Source of the DNA: Pseudomonas mosselii
GTDB lineage: Bacteria; Pseudomonadota; Gammaproteobacteria; Pseudomonadales; Pseudomonadaceae
Length of the DNA: 64,000 nt
Assembly (NCBI RefSeq): GCF_019823065.1
Contig: NZ_CP081966.1
Coordinates: 5,921,501 to 5,985,500, forward strand
Reading direction: 5' to 3'
A program made the position numbers and the translations under genes. Shown here piece after piece: positions 18,594 to 27,369 of this stretch. Within the stretch, counting starts at the first letter, position 1; each line of letters opens with the position of its first letter. The notes under the pieces are model-generated. The model made no database searches. It was given only the letters and a program-made list of their open reading frames with translations, and had not been told where the DNA came from.

Positions 18594-19261
18594 TGCCCGG
18601 CCTCCCCATCGCCGATCAAGCGGCCGCGTTGCAGCGTCAGCATGCGGTGGCGCATGCGCGCGATCAGCGCCAGGTCGTGACTGGCGATCAATACCGTGGT
18701 GCCCAGGCGGTTGATGTCCTCGAACACGCCCATGATCTCGGCGGCCAGGCGCGGGTCGAGGTTACCGGTAGGTTCGTCCGCCAGCAGCAGGGCCGGCTGG
18801 TGGACGATGGCGCGGGCAATGCCCACGCGCTGCTGTTGGCCGGTGGACAGGTCGGCCGGGAACAGCTCGCCTTTGTCGCTCAGCGACACGCGCTCCAGCG
18901 CCGAATCCACGCGCTTGGCGATCTCGGCCTTGGACAGCCCGAGGATCTGCAGCGGCAGGGCGATGTTGTTGAACACCGTACGGTCGAACAGCAGTTGGTG
19001 GTTCTGGAACACCACGCCGATCTGCCGGCGCAGGAACGGAATCTGCGCGTTGCTGATCTGGCCCAGGTCCTGCCCGGCCAGCAGCAGCTTGCCGCTGGTC
19101 GGACGCTCCATGGCCAGCAGCAGGCGCAGCAGGGTGCTCTTGCCGGCGCCGGAGTGGCCGGTGACGAACAGGAACTCGCCACGACGCGCCCGGAAGCTCA
19201 GTTCGTGCAGGCCGACATGGCCATTGGGATAGCGCTTGGCTACCTGTTCGAATCGGATCAT
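18590..19261 (-). CDS. ftsE: Cell-division ATP-binding protein FtsE
   Basis: ABC-type ATPase that works with FtsX at the septum. It has 223 residues with Walker A GHSGAGKSTLLRLL, Q-loop region VVFQNHQLL, signature LSTGQQQRVGIARA, Walker B ALLLADEPTGNLD and the H-loop SHD. The start overlaps the ftsY stop by four bases, giving the conserved ftsY-ftsE-ftsX order. Confidence 0.97.
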   Translation of the reverse strand: MIRFEQVAKRYPNGHVGLHELSFRARRGEFLFVTGHSGAGKSTLLRLLLAMERPTSGKLLLAGQDLGQISNAQIPFLRRQIGVVFQNHQLLFDRTVFNNIALPLQILGLSKAEIAKRVDSALERVSLSDKGELFPADLSTGQQQRVGIARAIVHQPALLLADEPTGNLDPRLAAEIMGVFEDINRLGTTVLIASHDLALIARMRHRMLTLQRGRLIGDGEAGQ

Positions 19262-20838
19262 GAAGGTTCCCGCTCGGCGAACAGCGCCTTGACGAAGGGT
19301 TCGGCCTCGAAGGTGCGCAGGTCATCGATACCCTCGCCCACACCGATGAAGCGGATCGGGATGTTGAACTGCTTGGCCAGGGCGAAGATGACGCCGCCCT
19401 TGGCGGTGCCGTCCAGCTTGGTCAGAGCCAGGCCGGTCAGCTCGACGCTCTGGTTGAAGTACTTGGCCTGGCTGATGGCGTTCTGCCCGGTACCGGCGTC
19501 GAGCACCAGCAGCACCTCGTGGGGCGCCTCGGCGTCGAGCTTGCCGATTACCCGACGGACCTTCTTCAGCTCTTCCATCAGGTTGTCCTTGGTGTGCAGG
19601 CGACCGGCGGTGTCGGCGATCAGCACATCGACGCCACGGGCCTTGGCGGCCTGCACCGCGTCGAAGATCACCGAGGCCGAGTCGGCGCCGGTGTGCTGGG
19701 CGATGACCGGGATCTGGTTGCGCTCGCCCCAGACCTGCAACTGCTCCACCGCCGCGGCGCGGAAGGTGTCGCCGGCAGCCAGCATGACCTTCTTGCCTTC
19801 CAACTGCAGCTTCTTGGCCAGCTTGCCGATGGTGGTGGTCTTGCCGGCGCCGTTCACGCCGACCACCAGGATCACGTAGGGCTTGCTCTGCGCCTCGATC
19901 TTAAGCGGCTGCTCGACAGGACGCAGCAAGGCGGCCAGTTCGTCCTGCAGCGACTTGTACAGGGCGTCGGCGTCGGCCAGTTGCTTGCGGGCGACCTTCT
20001 GCGTCAGGTTCTGGACGATGGTCGAGGTGGCCTCGACACCGACGTCGGCGGTCAGCAGACGGGTCTCGATCTCGTCGAGCAGGTCGTCGTCGATGACCTT
20101 CTTGCCCAGGAACAGGCTGGCCATGCCCTCGCCGATGCTGGCGCTGGTCTTCGACAGGCCCTGCTTGAGGCGGGCGAAAAAGCCCTGCTTGGCAGGCTCG
20201 GCGGCGACTGGCGCAGGTTCGACGGCAGCCGGAGCGACAGGCACTTCGGGTTCAGGCTCAACCACAGGGGCAACCACCACCGGGGCGGGCTCGGGCACCA
20301 CCACCTCAGGGGCCGGGCGCTCGGGAATGACCGGCGGCGCCTTGGGTTCGAGGTCCGGTACCAATGCAACCGGCTCTTCCGCGACCGGCAGCACCAGGTT
20401 GCTCACGGGTGCAGGTGGCGCTGGCTCAACCATGACCGTCGGCAGGTCCGCCGCATTCGCGGGCAAGCCCTCAGTCACAGGAGCCTGCGGCGCGTGTACC
20501 TGAACAACAGGCTCAGCCTCGACCACCAGGGCAGGCTCGACCGGGACGTCCACCGGCACGGGCTGGGCGGGTTCAACCACCTGGGTGGGTTGCACCACCT
20601 GCGGAGCAACCGGTTCAGGCTCGGCCGGCACGCTGACTGGCGCAGGCTGGGGGGCCTCGGCCAGCGGAGCAGGCTGCTCGGCGGGAGGTTGCTGTACCAC
20701 CGGCGCCTCGACGGGCGGTTGGGGGGCTTGCGGCTGTTCGGCGACAGGTTGCTCCGGCTTCTTGCGGAACCAGCTGAACAGGCCTTTCTTCTCGCCAGCC
20801 GCGGCCGGCGCTTTTTTGTCGTCGTTGGAACCAAACAT
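19258..20838 (-). CDS. ftsY: Signal-recognition-particle receptor FtsY
   Basis: GTPase that receives SRP-bound ribosomes at the membrane for co-translational insertion of inner-membrane proteins. The NG domain starts near residue 225. G1 is [10 protein letters not shown] at 327-336, the DTAGR motif is at 409-413, and TKLD is at 473-476. The N-terminal 220 residues are an unusually long acidic region rich in Pro, Val, Glu and Ala ([20 protein letters not shown] runs). That A domain is variable in the family and long in pseudomonads. First gene of ftsY-ftsE-ftsX. Confidence 0.97.
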   Translation of the reverse strand: MFGSNDDKKAPAAAGEKKGLFSWFRKKPEQPVAEQPQAPQPPVEAPVVQQPPAEQPAPLAEAPQPAPVSVPAEPEPVAPQVVQPTQVVEPAQPVPVDVPVEPALVVEAEPVVQVHAPQAPVTEGLPANAADLPTVMVEPAPPAPVSNLVLPVAEEPVALVPDLEPKAPPVIPERPAPEVVVPEPAPVVVAPVVEPEPEVPVAPAAVEPAPVAAEPAKQGFFARLKQGLSKTSASIGEGMASLFLGKKVIDDDLLDEIETRLLTADVGVEATSTIVQNLTQKVARKQLADADALYKSLQDELAALLRPVEQPLKIEAQSKPYVILVVGVNGAGKTTTIGKLAKKLQLEGKKVMLAAGDTFRAAAVEQLQVWGERNQIPVIAQHTGADSASVIFDAVQAAKARGVDVLIADTAGRLHTKDNLMEELKKVRRVIGKLDAEAPHEVLLVLDAGTGQNAISQAKYFNQSVELTGLALTKLDGTAKGGVIFALAKQFNIPIRFIGVGEGIDDLRTFEAEPFVKALFAEREPS

Positions 20839-21072
20839 GGAAGACGGCTATCTCAGGGTAGCGATGCGCCAGCAGTGGCGCACCGGGAATTCTTAACTCA
20901 CGCAGAACAGACTACTGTGAAGCCAGCGGGTTCATGCGCAACGTTTTGTCGTAAGGGCCTGTGGGCCAGAACGGCGACAGGCATGGTCGCCAGGCAACCG
21001 GATCAGTATCCTAGCACCTCCTGGCCCGCCGACGCTAAACCCAAGCGGGCCGCCGAACAGGTTGAACACCGT

Positions 21073-22428
21073 ATGAATGCTCTAGCCCGCCGCGCCGCTG
21101 GCCTGTTGCTCGGCACGCTGTGCCTGCCGCTGGCGGCCTTCGCCGCCGATGTGCAACCCACCCACGAATTCATTCTCGACAACGGCCTGAAAGTGGTCGT
21201 GCGCGAGGACCACCGTGCGCCGGTGGTGGTTTCGCAGATCTGGTACAAGGTCGGCTCCAGCTATGAGACGCCGGGTCAGACCGGCCTGTCCCATGCCCTT
21301 GAGCACATGATGTTCAAAGGCAGCGCCAAGCTCGCCCCCGGCGAAGCCTCGCGCATCCTGCGCGATCTCGGCGCCGAGGAGAACGCCTTCACCAGCGACG
21401 ACTACACCGCCTACTACCAGGTGCTGGCCCGTGACCGCCTGCCGGTGGCCTTCGAGCTGGAAGCCGACCGCCTGGCCAGCCTGCGCCTGCCAGCCGACGA
21501 GTTCAGCCGCGAGATCGAGGTGATCAAGGAAGAGCGCCGCCTGCGCACCGACGACCAGCCCAACGCCAAGGCCTTCGAGCTGTTCCGCGCCATGGCGTAC
21601 CCGGCCAGCGGCTACCACACCCCGACCATCGGCTGGATGGCCGACCTCGAGCGCATGAAGGTCGAGGAACTGCGCCACTGGTACGAGTCCTGGTACGCGC
21701 CGAACAACGCCACCCTGGTGGTGGTCGGCGACGTCAAGCCCGACGAGGTGAAAGCCCTCGCGCAGAAATACTTCGGCCCGATCCCCAAGCGCGCCGTGCC
21801 ACCCAGCAAGCTGCCGCTGGAACTGGCCGAGCCAGGCCTGCGCCAGCTCACTCTGCACCTGCGCACGCAACTGCCCAGCCTGGTCTACGGCTTCAATGTG
21901 CCCGCCCTGGCCACGGCCAAGGACCCGCGCAGCGTCAACGCCCTGCGCCTGATCTCGGCCCTGCTCGACGGCGGCTACAGTGCCCGCATGCCGGCGCGCC
22001 TGGAGCGCGGCCAGGAACTGGTGGCCGGTGCCTCGTCCAGCTACAACGCCTTCACCCGCGGTGACAGCCTGTTCATGATCTCGGCCACGCCCAACGTGCA
22101 GAAGCACAAGACCCTGGCCGAGGTGGAAAAAGGCATCTGGCAGCTGCTCGACGAGCTCAAGACCACGCCGCCGACCGCCGAGGAACTCGAGCGCGTGCGC
22201 GCCCAGGTAATCGCCGGCCTGGTCTACGACCGCGATTCCATCAGCAGCCAGGCCACCACCATCGGCCAGCTGGAGACCGTCGGCCTCTCCTGGAAGCTGA
22301 TCGACAGCGAGCTCGACGACCTCAAGCGCGTGACCCCGGAAGACATCCAGGCCGCCGCCCGCACCTATTTCACCCGCGAACGCCTGAGCGTTGCCCATGT
22401 ACTGCCCGAGGAGTCCGCCCATGAGTGA
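21073..22428 (+). CDS. M16-family zinc metallopeptidase, catalytic subunit
   Basis: A secreted pitrilysin-type peptidase of 451 residues. A signal peptide covers residues 1-25 (LLLGTLCLPLAAFAA). The inverted zinc motif HxxEH is intact at 74-78 in GLSHALEHMMFKG, with the downstream third ligand in the EEENAFTSDDYT/ IEVIKEERR area. The ATG at 21073 gives the signal-peptide start; an open frame extends far upstream antisense to ftsY and is not coding. It overlaps the next M16 gene by eight bases and probably forms a heterodimer with it. Substrate is unknown. Confidence 0.92.
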   Translation: MNALARRAAGLLLGTLCLPLAAFAADVQPTHEFILDNGLKVVVREDHRAPVVVSQIWYKVGSSYETPGQTGLSHALEHMMFKGSAKLAPGEASRILRDLGAEENAFTSDDYTAYYQVLARDRLPVAFELEADRLASLRLPADEFSREIEVIKEERRLRTDDQPNAKAFELFRAMAYPASGYHTPTIGWMADLERMKVEELRHWYESWYAPNNATLVVVGDVKPDEVKALAQKYFGPIPKRAVPPSKLPLELAEPGLRQLTLHLRTQLPSLVYGFNVPALATAKDPRSVNALRLISALLDGGYSARMPARLERGQELVAGASSSYNAFTRGDSLFMISATPNVQKHKTLAEVEKGIWQLLDELKTTPPTAEELERVRAQVIAGLVYDRDSISSQATTIGQLETVGLSWKLIDSELDDLKRVTPEDIQAAARTYFTRERLSVAHVLPEESAHE

Positions 22429-23914
22429 TCGCAGCGCACCGCGCTACACCCTGTTCGGCTTGGCGATCATCGTGCTGGTGGTGGCTGTCGCCGCGCTGCT
22501 GGCGCGCCCGGCCCAGTCCGACAGCCAAGGCAAGGCAGACACCGCGGCCCGCCCGGCCAACACCCTGCAATCGCTGGCCGAACTGGACGGCAAGGCCCCC
22601 AGCCGGCGCCAGCTGAACATCCAGCACTGGTCCACTGCCGAAGGCGCCCGCGTGCTGTTCGTCGAGGCCCGCGAGCTGCCGATGTTCGACCTGCGCGTGA
22701 CCTTCGCCGCCGGCAGCAGTCAGGACGGCGGCACCCCGGGCTTGGCCACCCTGACCAACGCCATGCTCAACGAGGGCGTGGCCGGCAAGGACGTCACCGC
22801 CATCGCCGAAGGCTTCGAAGGACTGGGCGCCGACTTCGGCAACGGTTCGTACCGCGACATGGCCGTGGCGTCGCTGCGCAGTCTCAGCGCCAGCGACAAG
22901 CGCGAGCCGGCGCTGAAGCTGTTCACCGAGGTGGTGGGCCAGCCGACCTTCCCCGAGGACGCCCTCAAGCGCATCAAGAACCAGCTGCTGGCCGGTTTCG
23001 AATACGAAAAGCAGAACCCGGGCAAGATCGCCGGCAAGACCCTGTTCGCCAACCTCTACGGTAAACACCCCTACGCCAGCCCCAGCGACGGCACCGCCGA
23101 AACCATCCCCGGCATTACCCTGGAACAGCTGCGCGGCTTCCACGCCAAGGCCTACGCGGCCGGCAACGCGGTGATCGCCCTGGTCGGCGATCTCAGCCGC
23201 GGCGAAGCCGAAGCCATTGCCGCCCAGGTCTCCGCCGGCCTGCCCAAGGGCCCGGCCCTGGCCAAGCCCGAGCAACCGGTCGAGCCCACGCCGGGCACGA
23301 CCCATATCGATTTCCCGTCCAAGCAGACCCACCTGATGCTGGCCGAGCTGGGCATCGACCGTAACGATCCGGACTGGCCGGCCCTGTCACTGGGCAACCA
23401 GATCCTCGGTGGCGGCGCCTTCGGTACCCGCCTGATGAGCGAAGTGCGCGAAAAACGCGGCCTGACCTACGGCGTGTACTCGGTGTTCAGCCCGATGCAG
23501 GTGCGCGGCCCGTTCATGATCAACCTGCAGACCCGTGCCGAGCTCAGCGAGGGCACGCTCAAGCTGGTCCGGGATATCCTTGCCGACTACCTCAAGAGCG
23601 GCCCGACCCAGCAGGAGCTGGACGACGCCAAGCGCGAACTGGCCGGCAGCTTCCCGCTGTCCAACGCCAGCAATGCCAGCATCGTCGGCCAACTGGGCGC
23701 GATCGGCTTCTACAACTTGCCGCTGAGCTGGCTGGAAGATTTCATGCAGCAATCCCAGGCGCTGACCGTCGAACAGGTCAAGGCCGCCATGAACAAGCAT
23801 CTGGCGGCGGACAAGCTGGTGATCGTCACCGTCGGCCCGAAGGTGGCCCAGCAGCCCCTGCCGGCCCCCACTGACAAACCCGCCGAGCAGCCGCTCGGCG
23901 TACCGGAGCACTAA
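22421..23914 (+). CDS. M16-family peptidase-like protein, non-catalytic partner
   Basis: A 497-residue M16-fold protein starting MSDRSAPRYTLFGLAIIVLV, which is a membrane anchor or signal segment at about 10-32. In the position where the catalytic partner has HxxEH it reads GLATLTNAMLNEG, so the zinc ligands are absent. The C-terminal M16 block (REKRGLTYGVYSVFSPM) with its substrate-binding Arg/Tyr residues is present. This catalytic/non-catalytic pairing is known from two-subunit M16B enzymes. It ends one base into rsmD. Confidence 0.92.
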   Translation: MSDRSAPRYTLFGLAIIVLVVAVAALLARPAQSDSQGKADTAARPANTLQSLAELDGKAPSRRQLNIQHWSTAEGARVLFVEARELPMFDLRVTFAAGSSQDGGTPGLATLTNAMLNEGVAGKDVTAIAEGFEGLGADFGNGSYRDMAVASLRSLSASDKREPALKLFTEVVGQPTFPEDALKRIKNQLLAGFEYEKQNPGKIAGKTLFANLYGKHPYASPSDGTAETIPGITLEQLRGFHAKAYAAGNAVIALVGDLSRGEAEAIAAQVSAGLPKGPALAKPEQPVEPTPGTTHIDFPSKQTHLMLAELGIDRNDPDWPALSLGNQILGGGAFGTRLMSEVREKRGLTYGVYSVFSPMQVRGPFMINLQTRAELSEGTLKLVRDILADYLKSGPTQQELDDAKRELAGSFPLSNASNASIVGQLGAIGFYNLPLSWLEDFMQQSQALTVEQVKAAMNKHLAADKLVIVTVGPKVAQQPLPAPTDKPAEQPLGVPEH

Positions 23915-24528
23915 TGGCAAGACCCAACACCCCAGCGCGCCCGGCACCGGGCGCCAGCAAGGGCCCCGGCCAGCTGCGCATCATCGCCGGCGAGTGGCGC
24001 AGCCGCCGTCTGGCCGTGCCGGAAGGCGAAGGCCTGCGGCCGACGCCTGACCGCGTGCGCGAGACCCTGTTCAACTGGCTGGCGCCGCATATCGAAGGCG
24101 CCCTGGTGCTCGACGCCTTCACCGGCAGCGGCGCGCTGGTGCTGGAGGCCTTGTCTCGCGGCGCCGAAAACGCCGTGGCGCTGGACAGCAACCCGGCGGC
24201 CATCGTCAATCTCAAGAACAACCTCGAGCTGCTGCGCTGCCCGCGCGGGCAGATCCTGCAGACCGACGCCCTGCGCTACCTGCAAGGCCCGGCCAAACAG
24301 CAGTTCGATGTGGTGTTCCTCGACCCGCCGTTCCACCAGGACCTGCTGGCCAACACCTGCAACCTGCTGGAGCAGGGCCAGTGGCTGCGCGAGCAGGCGT
24401 GGATCTACACCGAAAGCGAAGCCATGCCCTCCTCGCTGCCGATGCCGGGCAACTGGCGCCTGCACCGCGAGAAGAAGACCGGCCAGGTGCACTACGCGTT
24501 GTGGCAACGAGCGGGCACCGACCAATAG
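23914..24528 (+). CDS. rsmD: 16S rRNA (guanine(966)-N2)-methyltransferase
   Basis: Methylates G966 of 16S rRNA. It has 204 residues, with the N-terminal family block RIIAGEWRSRRLAVPEGEGL, the SAM motif VLDAFTGSGALVLEALSRGA and the catalytic motif DPPF in VVFLDPPFHQDL. The start overlaps the upstream M16 stop codon. Co-location with the M16 pair (and ftsY on the other strand) is conserved in gammaproteobacteria. Confidence 0.96.
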   Translation: MARPNTPARPAPGASKGPGQLRIIAGEWRSRRLAVPEGEGLRPTPDRVRETLFNWLAPHIEGALVLDAFTGSGALVLEALSRGAENAVALDSNPAAIVNLKNNLELLRCPRGQILQTDALRYLQGPAKQQFDVVFLDPPFHQDLLANTCNLLEQGQWLREQAWIYTESEAMPSSLPMPGNWRLHREKKTGQVHYALWQRAGTDQ

Positions 24529-24588
24529 CGCAGGTACAGTGGCGGTGTTTCATGGCACTCTAGGCAGGCACACCACGAGTCGCCCAGC

Positions 24589-25581
24589 ATGCCCAGCCTC
24601 ACCGCCACCTTCCGTCCGGCCACCGGCCTGTCCAACCCTCACCTGCAGACACTGTGGGGGCCTCTCTGGCGCAAGCTCCCGGACCTGCCGCGCAACCGCG
24701 AGCGCCTGTGGCTGGCCGACGGCGACTTCCTCGACCTCGACTGGCACGGACCGCACCAACCCGACGCGCCGTTGGTGCTGGTGCTCCATGGCCTCACCGG
24801 CTCGTCCAATTCGCCCTACGTCAAAGGCCTGCAACTGGCCTTGCAGGGGCGTGGCTGGGCCAGCGTCGCGGTGAACTGGCGCGGCTGCTCGGGCGAGCCC
24901 AACCTGCTGGCGCGCAGCTACCACTCCGGGGCCAGCGAAGACCTGGCCGAGACCATCCGCCACCTGCGGGCGCAGCGGCCGCTGGCACCGCTGTATGCCG
25001 TGGGCTATTCGCTGGGCGGCAATGTGCTGCTCAAGTACCTGGGAGAAAGTGGCTCGTCCAGCCAACTGGAAGCGGCGGTGGCGGTGTCGGTACCGTTTCG
25101 CCTGGACCAGTGCGCCGACCGCATCGGCCTGGGATTTTCGAAGATCTACCAGGCGCATTTCATGCGCGCGATGATGGCGTACGTGAAGGACAAGCAGCGG
25201 CACTTTCGCAATCAAGGTCACCATGAAGGGTTGGCAACCCTCGAGCGCCTTGGCCCATTGCGCAACCTGCGCACCTTCTGGGACTTCGACGGCAAGGTGA
25301 CCGCGCCACTCAATGGCTTCAGCGATGCCCATGACTACTACCGCCGGGCGTCCAGCCGCTATTACCTGGGAGAAAACCGCACGCCGACGCTGATCATCCA
25401 TGCCAGCGATGATCCGTTCGTGTTCGGTCACAGCCTGCCGACTGCCGACGAACTGGCGCCACTGACGCAGTTCGAACTGCACAATCGCGGTGGCCATGTC
25501 GGGTTCGTCGAGGGCAGCCTGCGCAATCCGGGGTATTACCTGGAACGGCGGATTCCGCAGTGGCTGATGGAAGAGCGATAG
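24589..25581 (+). CDS. YheT-family alpha/beta hydrolase
   Basis: A 330-residue hydrolase with the family start PATGLSNPHLQTLWG. The oxyanion region is VLHGLTGSSNSPY, the nucleophile Ser141 lies in VGYSLGGNVLLKYLGE, and the C-terminal His lies in NRGGHVGFVEG. YheT/ABHD1-3-like proteins are esterases or lipases of poorly defined substrate. It lies alone between rsmD and a REP element. Confidence 0.9.
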   Translation: MPSLTATFRPATGLSNPHLQTLWGPLWRKLPDLPRNRERLWLADGDFLDLDWHGPHQPDAPLVLVLHGLTGSSNSPYVKGLQLALQGRGWASVAVNWRGCSGEPNLLARSYHSGASEDLAETIRHLRAQRPLAPLYAVGYSLGGNVLLKYLGESGSSSQLEAAVAVSVPFRLDQCADRIGLGFSKIYQAHFMRAMMAYVKDKQRHFRNQGHHEGLATLERLGPLRNLRTFWDFDGKVTAPLNGFSDAHDYYRRASSRYYLGENRTPTLIIHASDDPFVFGHSLPTADELAPLTQFELHNRGGHVGFVEGSLRNPGYYLERRIPQWLMEER

Positions 25582-25615
25582 TCTCCATCCAGGAATATGG
25601 CTGAGGGAAGGCTTC

Positions 25616-25642
25616 GTGGGAGCGGGCTTGCCCCGCGATAGC
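25616..25642 (+). repeat. REP-type repeat
   Basis: GTGGGAGCGGGCTTGCCCC followed by GCGATAGC is the intact form of the Pseudomonas intergenic repeat. It lies between two convergent genes. Confidence 0.75.
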
Positions 25643-25670
25643 ATCACCGGGCCCACTCCCACCTCACGAA

Positions 25671-26525
25671 TTACTCACCAGTGGCCACGCCGCGCTGCGG
25701 ATCGTTGATCCACTCACTCCACGACCCGGCATACAGCCGCCCCAGCGGATATCCCGCGAGCGCCAGGGCAAACAGGTTGTGGCAGGCGGTCACGCCAGAG
25801 CCGCAATAGGCCACCAGGTCCTGCGGCGAACGGCCGGCCAGCTTTTCGGCAAAACGCTGCTTCAGCGTGTCGGCCGGCAGGAAACGCCCGTCGGCGCCAA
25901 GGTTGTCGGTGAACGCCGCGCACTGGGCGCCCGGAATGTGCCCGGCCACCGGGTCGATCGGCTCCACCTCGCCACGAAAACGCGGCAACCCGCGGGCATC
26001 GATCAGGGTCAGCGTCGGATCGTTCAGGCGCTTGCCCAGGTGTGTGGCGTCGATCAGCAGCTTCATGTCCGGCTCGCCACTGAACGTCCCCTCGCGACGC
26101 GCGGGCGGGTCGAGGCTCAACGGCAGGTGGGCGGCGTGCCAGGCCTTGAGGCCGCCGTCGAGAATGAACACCGCATCGCGCTTGCCCAGCCAGGCCAGCA
26201 GCCACCACGCACGGGCAGCGAAGGCGCCGGGGCCATCGTCGTAGAGCACCACCTGGCTATCGTTGTCCACGCCCCACTCGCGCAGGCGCTCCACCAGCCG
26301 CTGCGGATCGGGCAGCGGGTGACGACCGGTGCGACCCTTGACCACCGGCCCGCTCAGATCACGCTCGAGGTCGGCGAAATGCGCCCCGGCGATATGCCCC
26401 TCGGCATAACTACGTTGGCCGTAGTCGACATCTTCCAGGGCAAAGCGGCAATCGAGGATCACCAGGCCGGGCGCTTCCAGGCGTTCGGCCAGCTGTTGCG
26501 GGGTGATCAGTTGCGCAAGGGGCAT
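25671..26525 (-). CDS. sseA: 3-mercaptopyruvate/thiosulfate sulfurtransferase (tandem rhodanese)
   Basis: A two-domain rhodanese of 284 residues. The N-terminal domain is at about 5-125 and the catalytic C-terminal domain at about 150-280. The active-site Cys241 lies in CGSGVTACH. A CG[ST]GVT loop is typical of 3-mercaptopyruvate sulfurtransferases, while thiosulfate enzymes carry CRKGVT, so mercaptopyruvate is the more likely donor. The inter-domain block RFRGEVEPIDPVAGHIPGA is conserved. The ATG at 26525 (MPLAQLITPQQL) is preferred to the longer frame reaching 26564. The gene follows the tetR gene on the same strand. Confidence 0.9.
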   Translation of the reverse strand: MPLAQLITPQQLAERLEAPGLVILDCRFALEDVDYGQRSYAEGHIAGAHFADLERDLSGPVVKGRTGRHPLPDPQRLVERLREWGVDNDSQVVLYDDGPGAFAARAWWLLAWLGKRDAVFILDGGLKAWHAAHLPLSLDPPARREGTFSGEPDMKLLIDATHLGKRLNDPTLTLIDARGLPRFRGEVEPIDPVAGHIPGAQCAAFTDNLGADGRFLPADTLKQRFAEKLAGRSPQDLVAYCGSGVTACHNLFALALAGYPLGRLYAGSWSEWINDPQRGVATGE

Positions 26526-26560
26526 GACAATCTCCTGATGAATGGCTCGAAGACCCCGGG

Positions 26561-27226
26561 TCACTGCTCCAGGGCCTGGTTGAACGGAACGTGGAACTCA
26601 TCGCACAACGCCTGCACCGCGGCACGCGAGTCTGGAGTGACATACCCCAGTTCCAGCACCACCACCTGATAGACGCCGCGCATGAACGCTTCTTCACCCA
26701 GGTGCGCGCAATGCTCGCGGGTGGTGCTGAGAAAACGCACCCAGGAGGTCAGCACGATCCATGCGTTGATAGTCAGCGACTCGATCTGCGGGCCGTCCAT
26801 GCTCAGGATGCCGGCCTCGACGAAGCCCCGGTAGATCGCCTGCCCCTGCAGCAGGCAGCGCCGCGAAAAGCGCCGATAACGGGCCGCCAGCTCCGGGTCG
26901 CTGTCGAGCAGGTGCTCCAGGTCGCGGTGCAGGAAACGGTAGTTCCACATCGCCGCCAGCAACGCCTTGAGGTAGAAGCGCTTGTCCTCGACGGTGGCAA
27001 TGCGGCCCTGGGGCGGGCGCAGGAAACTGTCGACCAGCTCTTCGTACTGGTTGAACAGCACGGCGATGATCGCCTGCTTGTTGGGGAAGTGGTAGTACAG
27101 GTTGCCGGGCGAGATCTCCATGTGCGCGGCAATGTGGTTGGTGCTGACGCAACGCTCGCCCTGCTGGTTGAACAGCTCCAGGCTGCTCTGCACGATGCGC
27201 TCTCGGGTCTTCATGCGCGGGGCCAT
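26561..27226 (-). CDS. TetR-family transcriptional regulator
   Basis: A 221-residue repressor-type protein. The helix-turn-helix covers about 25-55 (VSTNHIAAHMEISPGNLYYHF). The C-terminal ligand domain is helical and ends near residue 210. The strict pairing with the divergent calB gene and the perfect palindrome between them suggest it represses calB and itself. The inducer is unknown; an aldehyde, alcohol or aromatic related to the CalB/GMC cassette is a reasonable guess. Confidence 0.92.
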   Translation of the reverse strand: MAPRMKTRERIVQSSLELFNQQGERCVSTNHIAAHMEISPGNLYYHFPNKQAIIAVLFNQYEELVDSFLRPPQGRIATVEDKRFYLKALLAAMWNYRFLHRDLEHLLDSDPELAARYRRFSRRCLLQGQAIYRGFVEAGILSMDGPQIESLTINAWIVLTSWVRFLSTTREHCAHLGEEAFMRGVYQVVVLELGYVTPDSRAAVQALCDEFHVPFNQALEQ

Positions 27227-27329
27227 GCTCAGCTCCAGTCTCCAGCTTGATTGATCGAGCCCATCTTACGGCTTCCCGCAGGTCGGGTGCACCGCCGGCC
27301 AGGTGAAAATAGTGCACCATCGTACCAAT

Positions 27330-27345
27330 TAGAGTATATACTCTA
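27330..27345. promoter_or_regulatory. Perfect 16-bp palindrome, putative TetR operator
   Basis: TAGAGTATATACTCTA is a perfect inverted repeat in the 143-bp gap between the divergent tetR and calB genes. It contains TATACT on both strands and so overlaps possible -10 elements, which fits repression in both directions. Confidence 0.65.
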
Positions 27346-27369
27346 TTCACTTACCACCCCGGAGCCGCC

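Noticed and set aside
19519..21072. Plus-strand frame running through ftsY into the M16 gene
   Set aside because: FtsY motifs are on the other strand. The M16 protein begins with a signal peptide at the ATG at 21073, so the upstream part is not coding.
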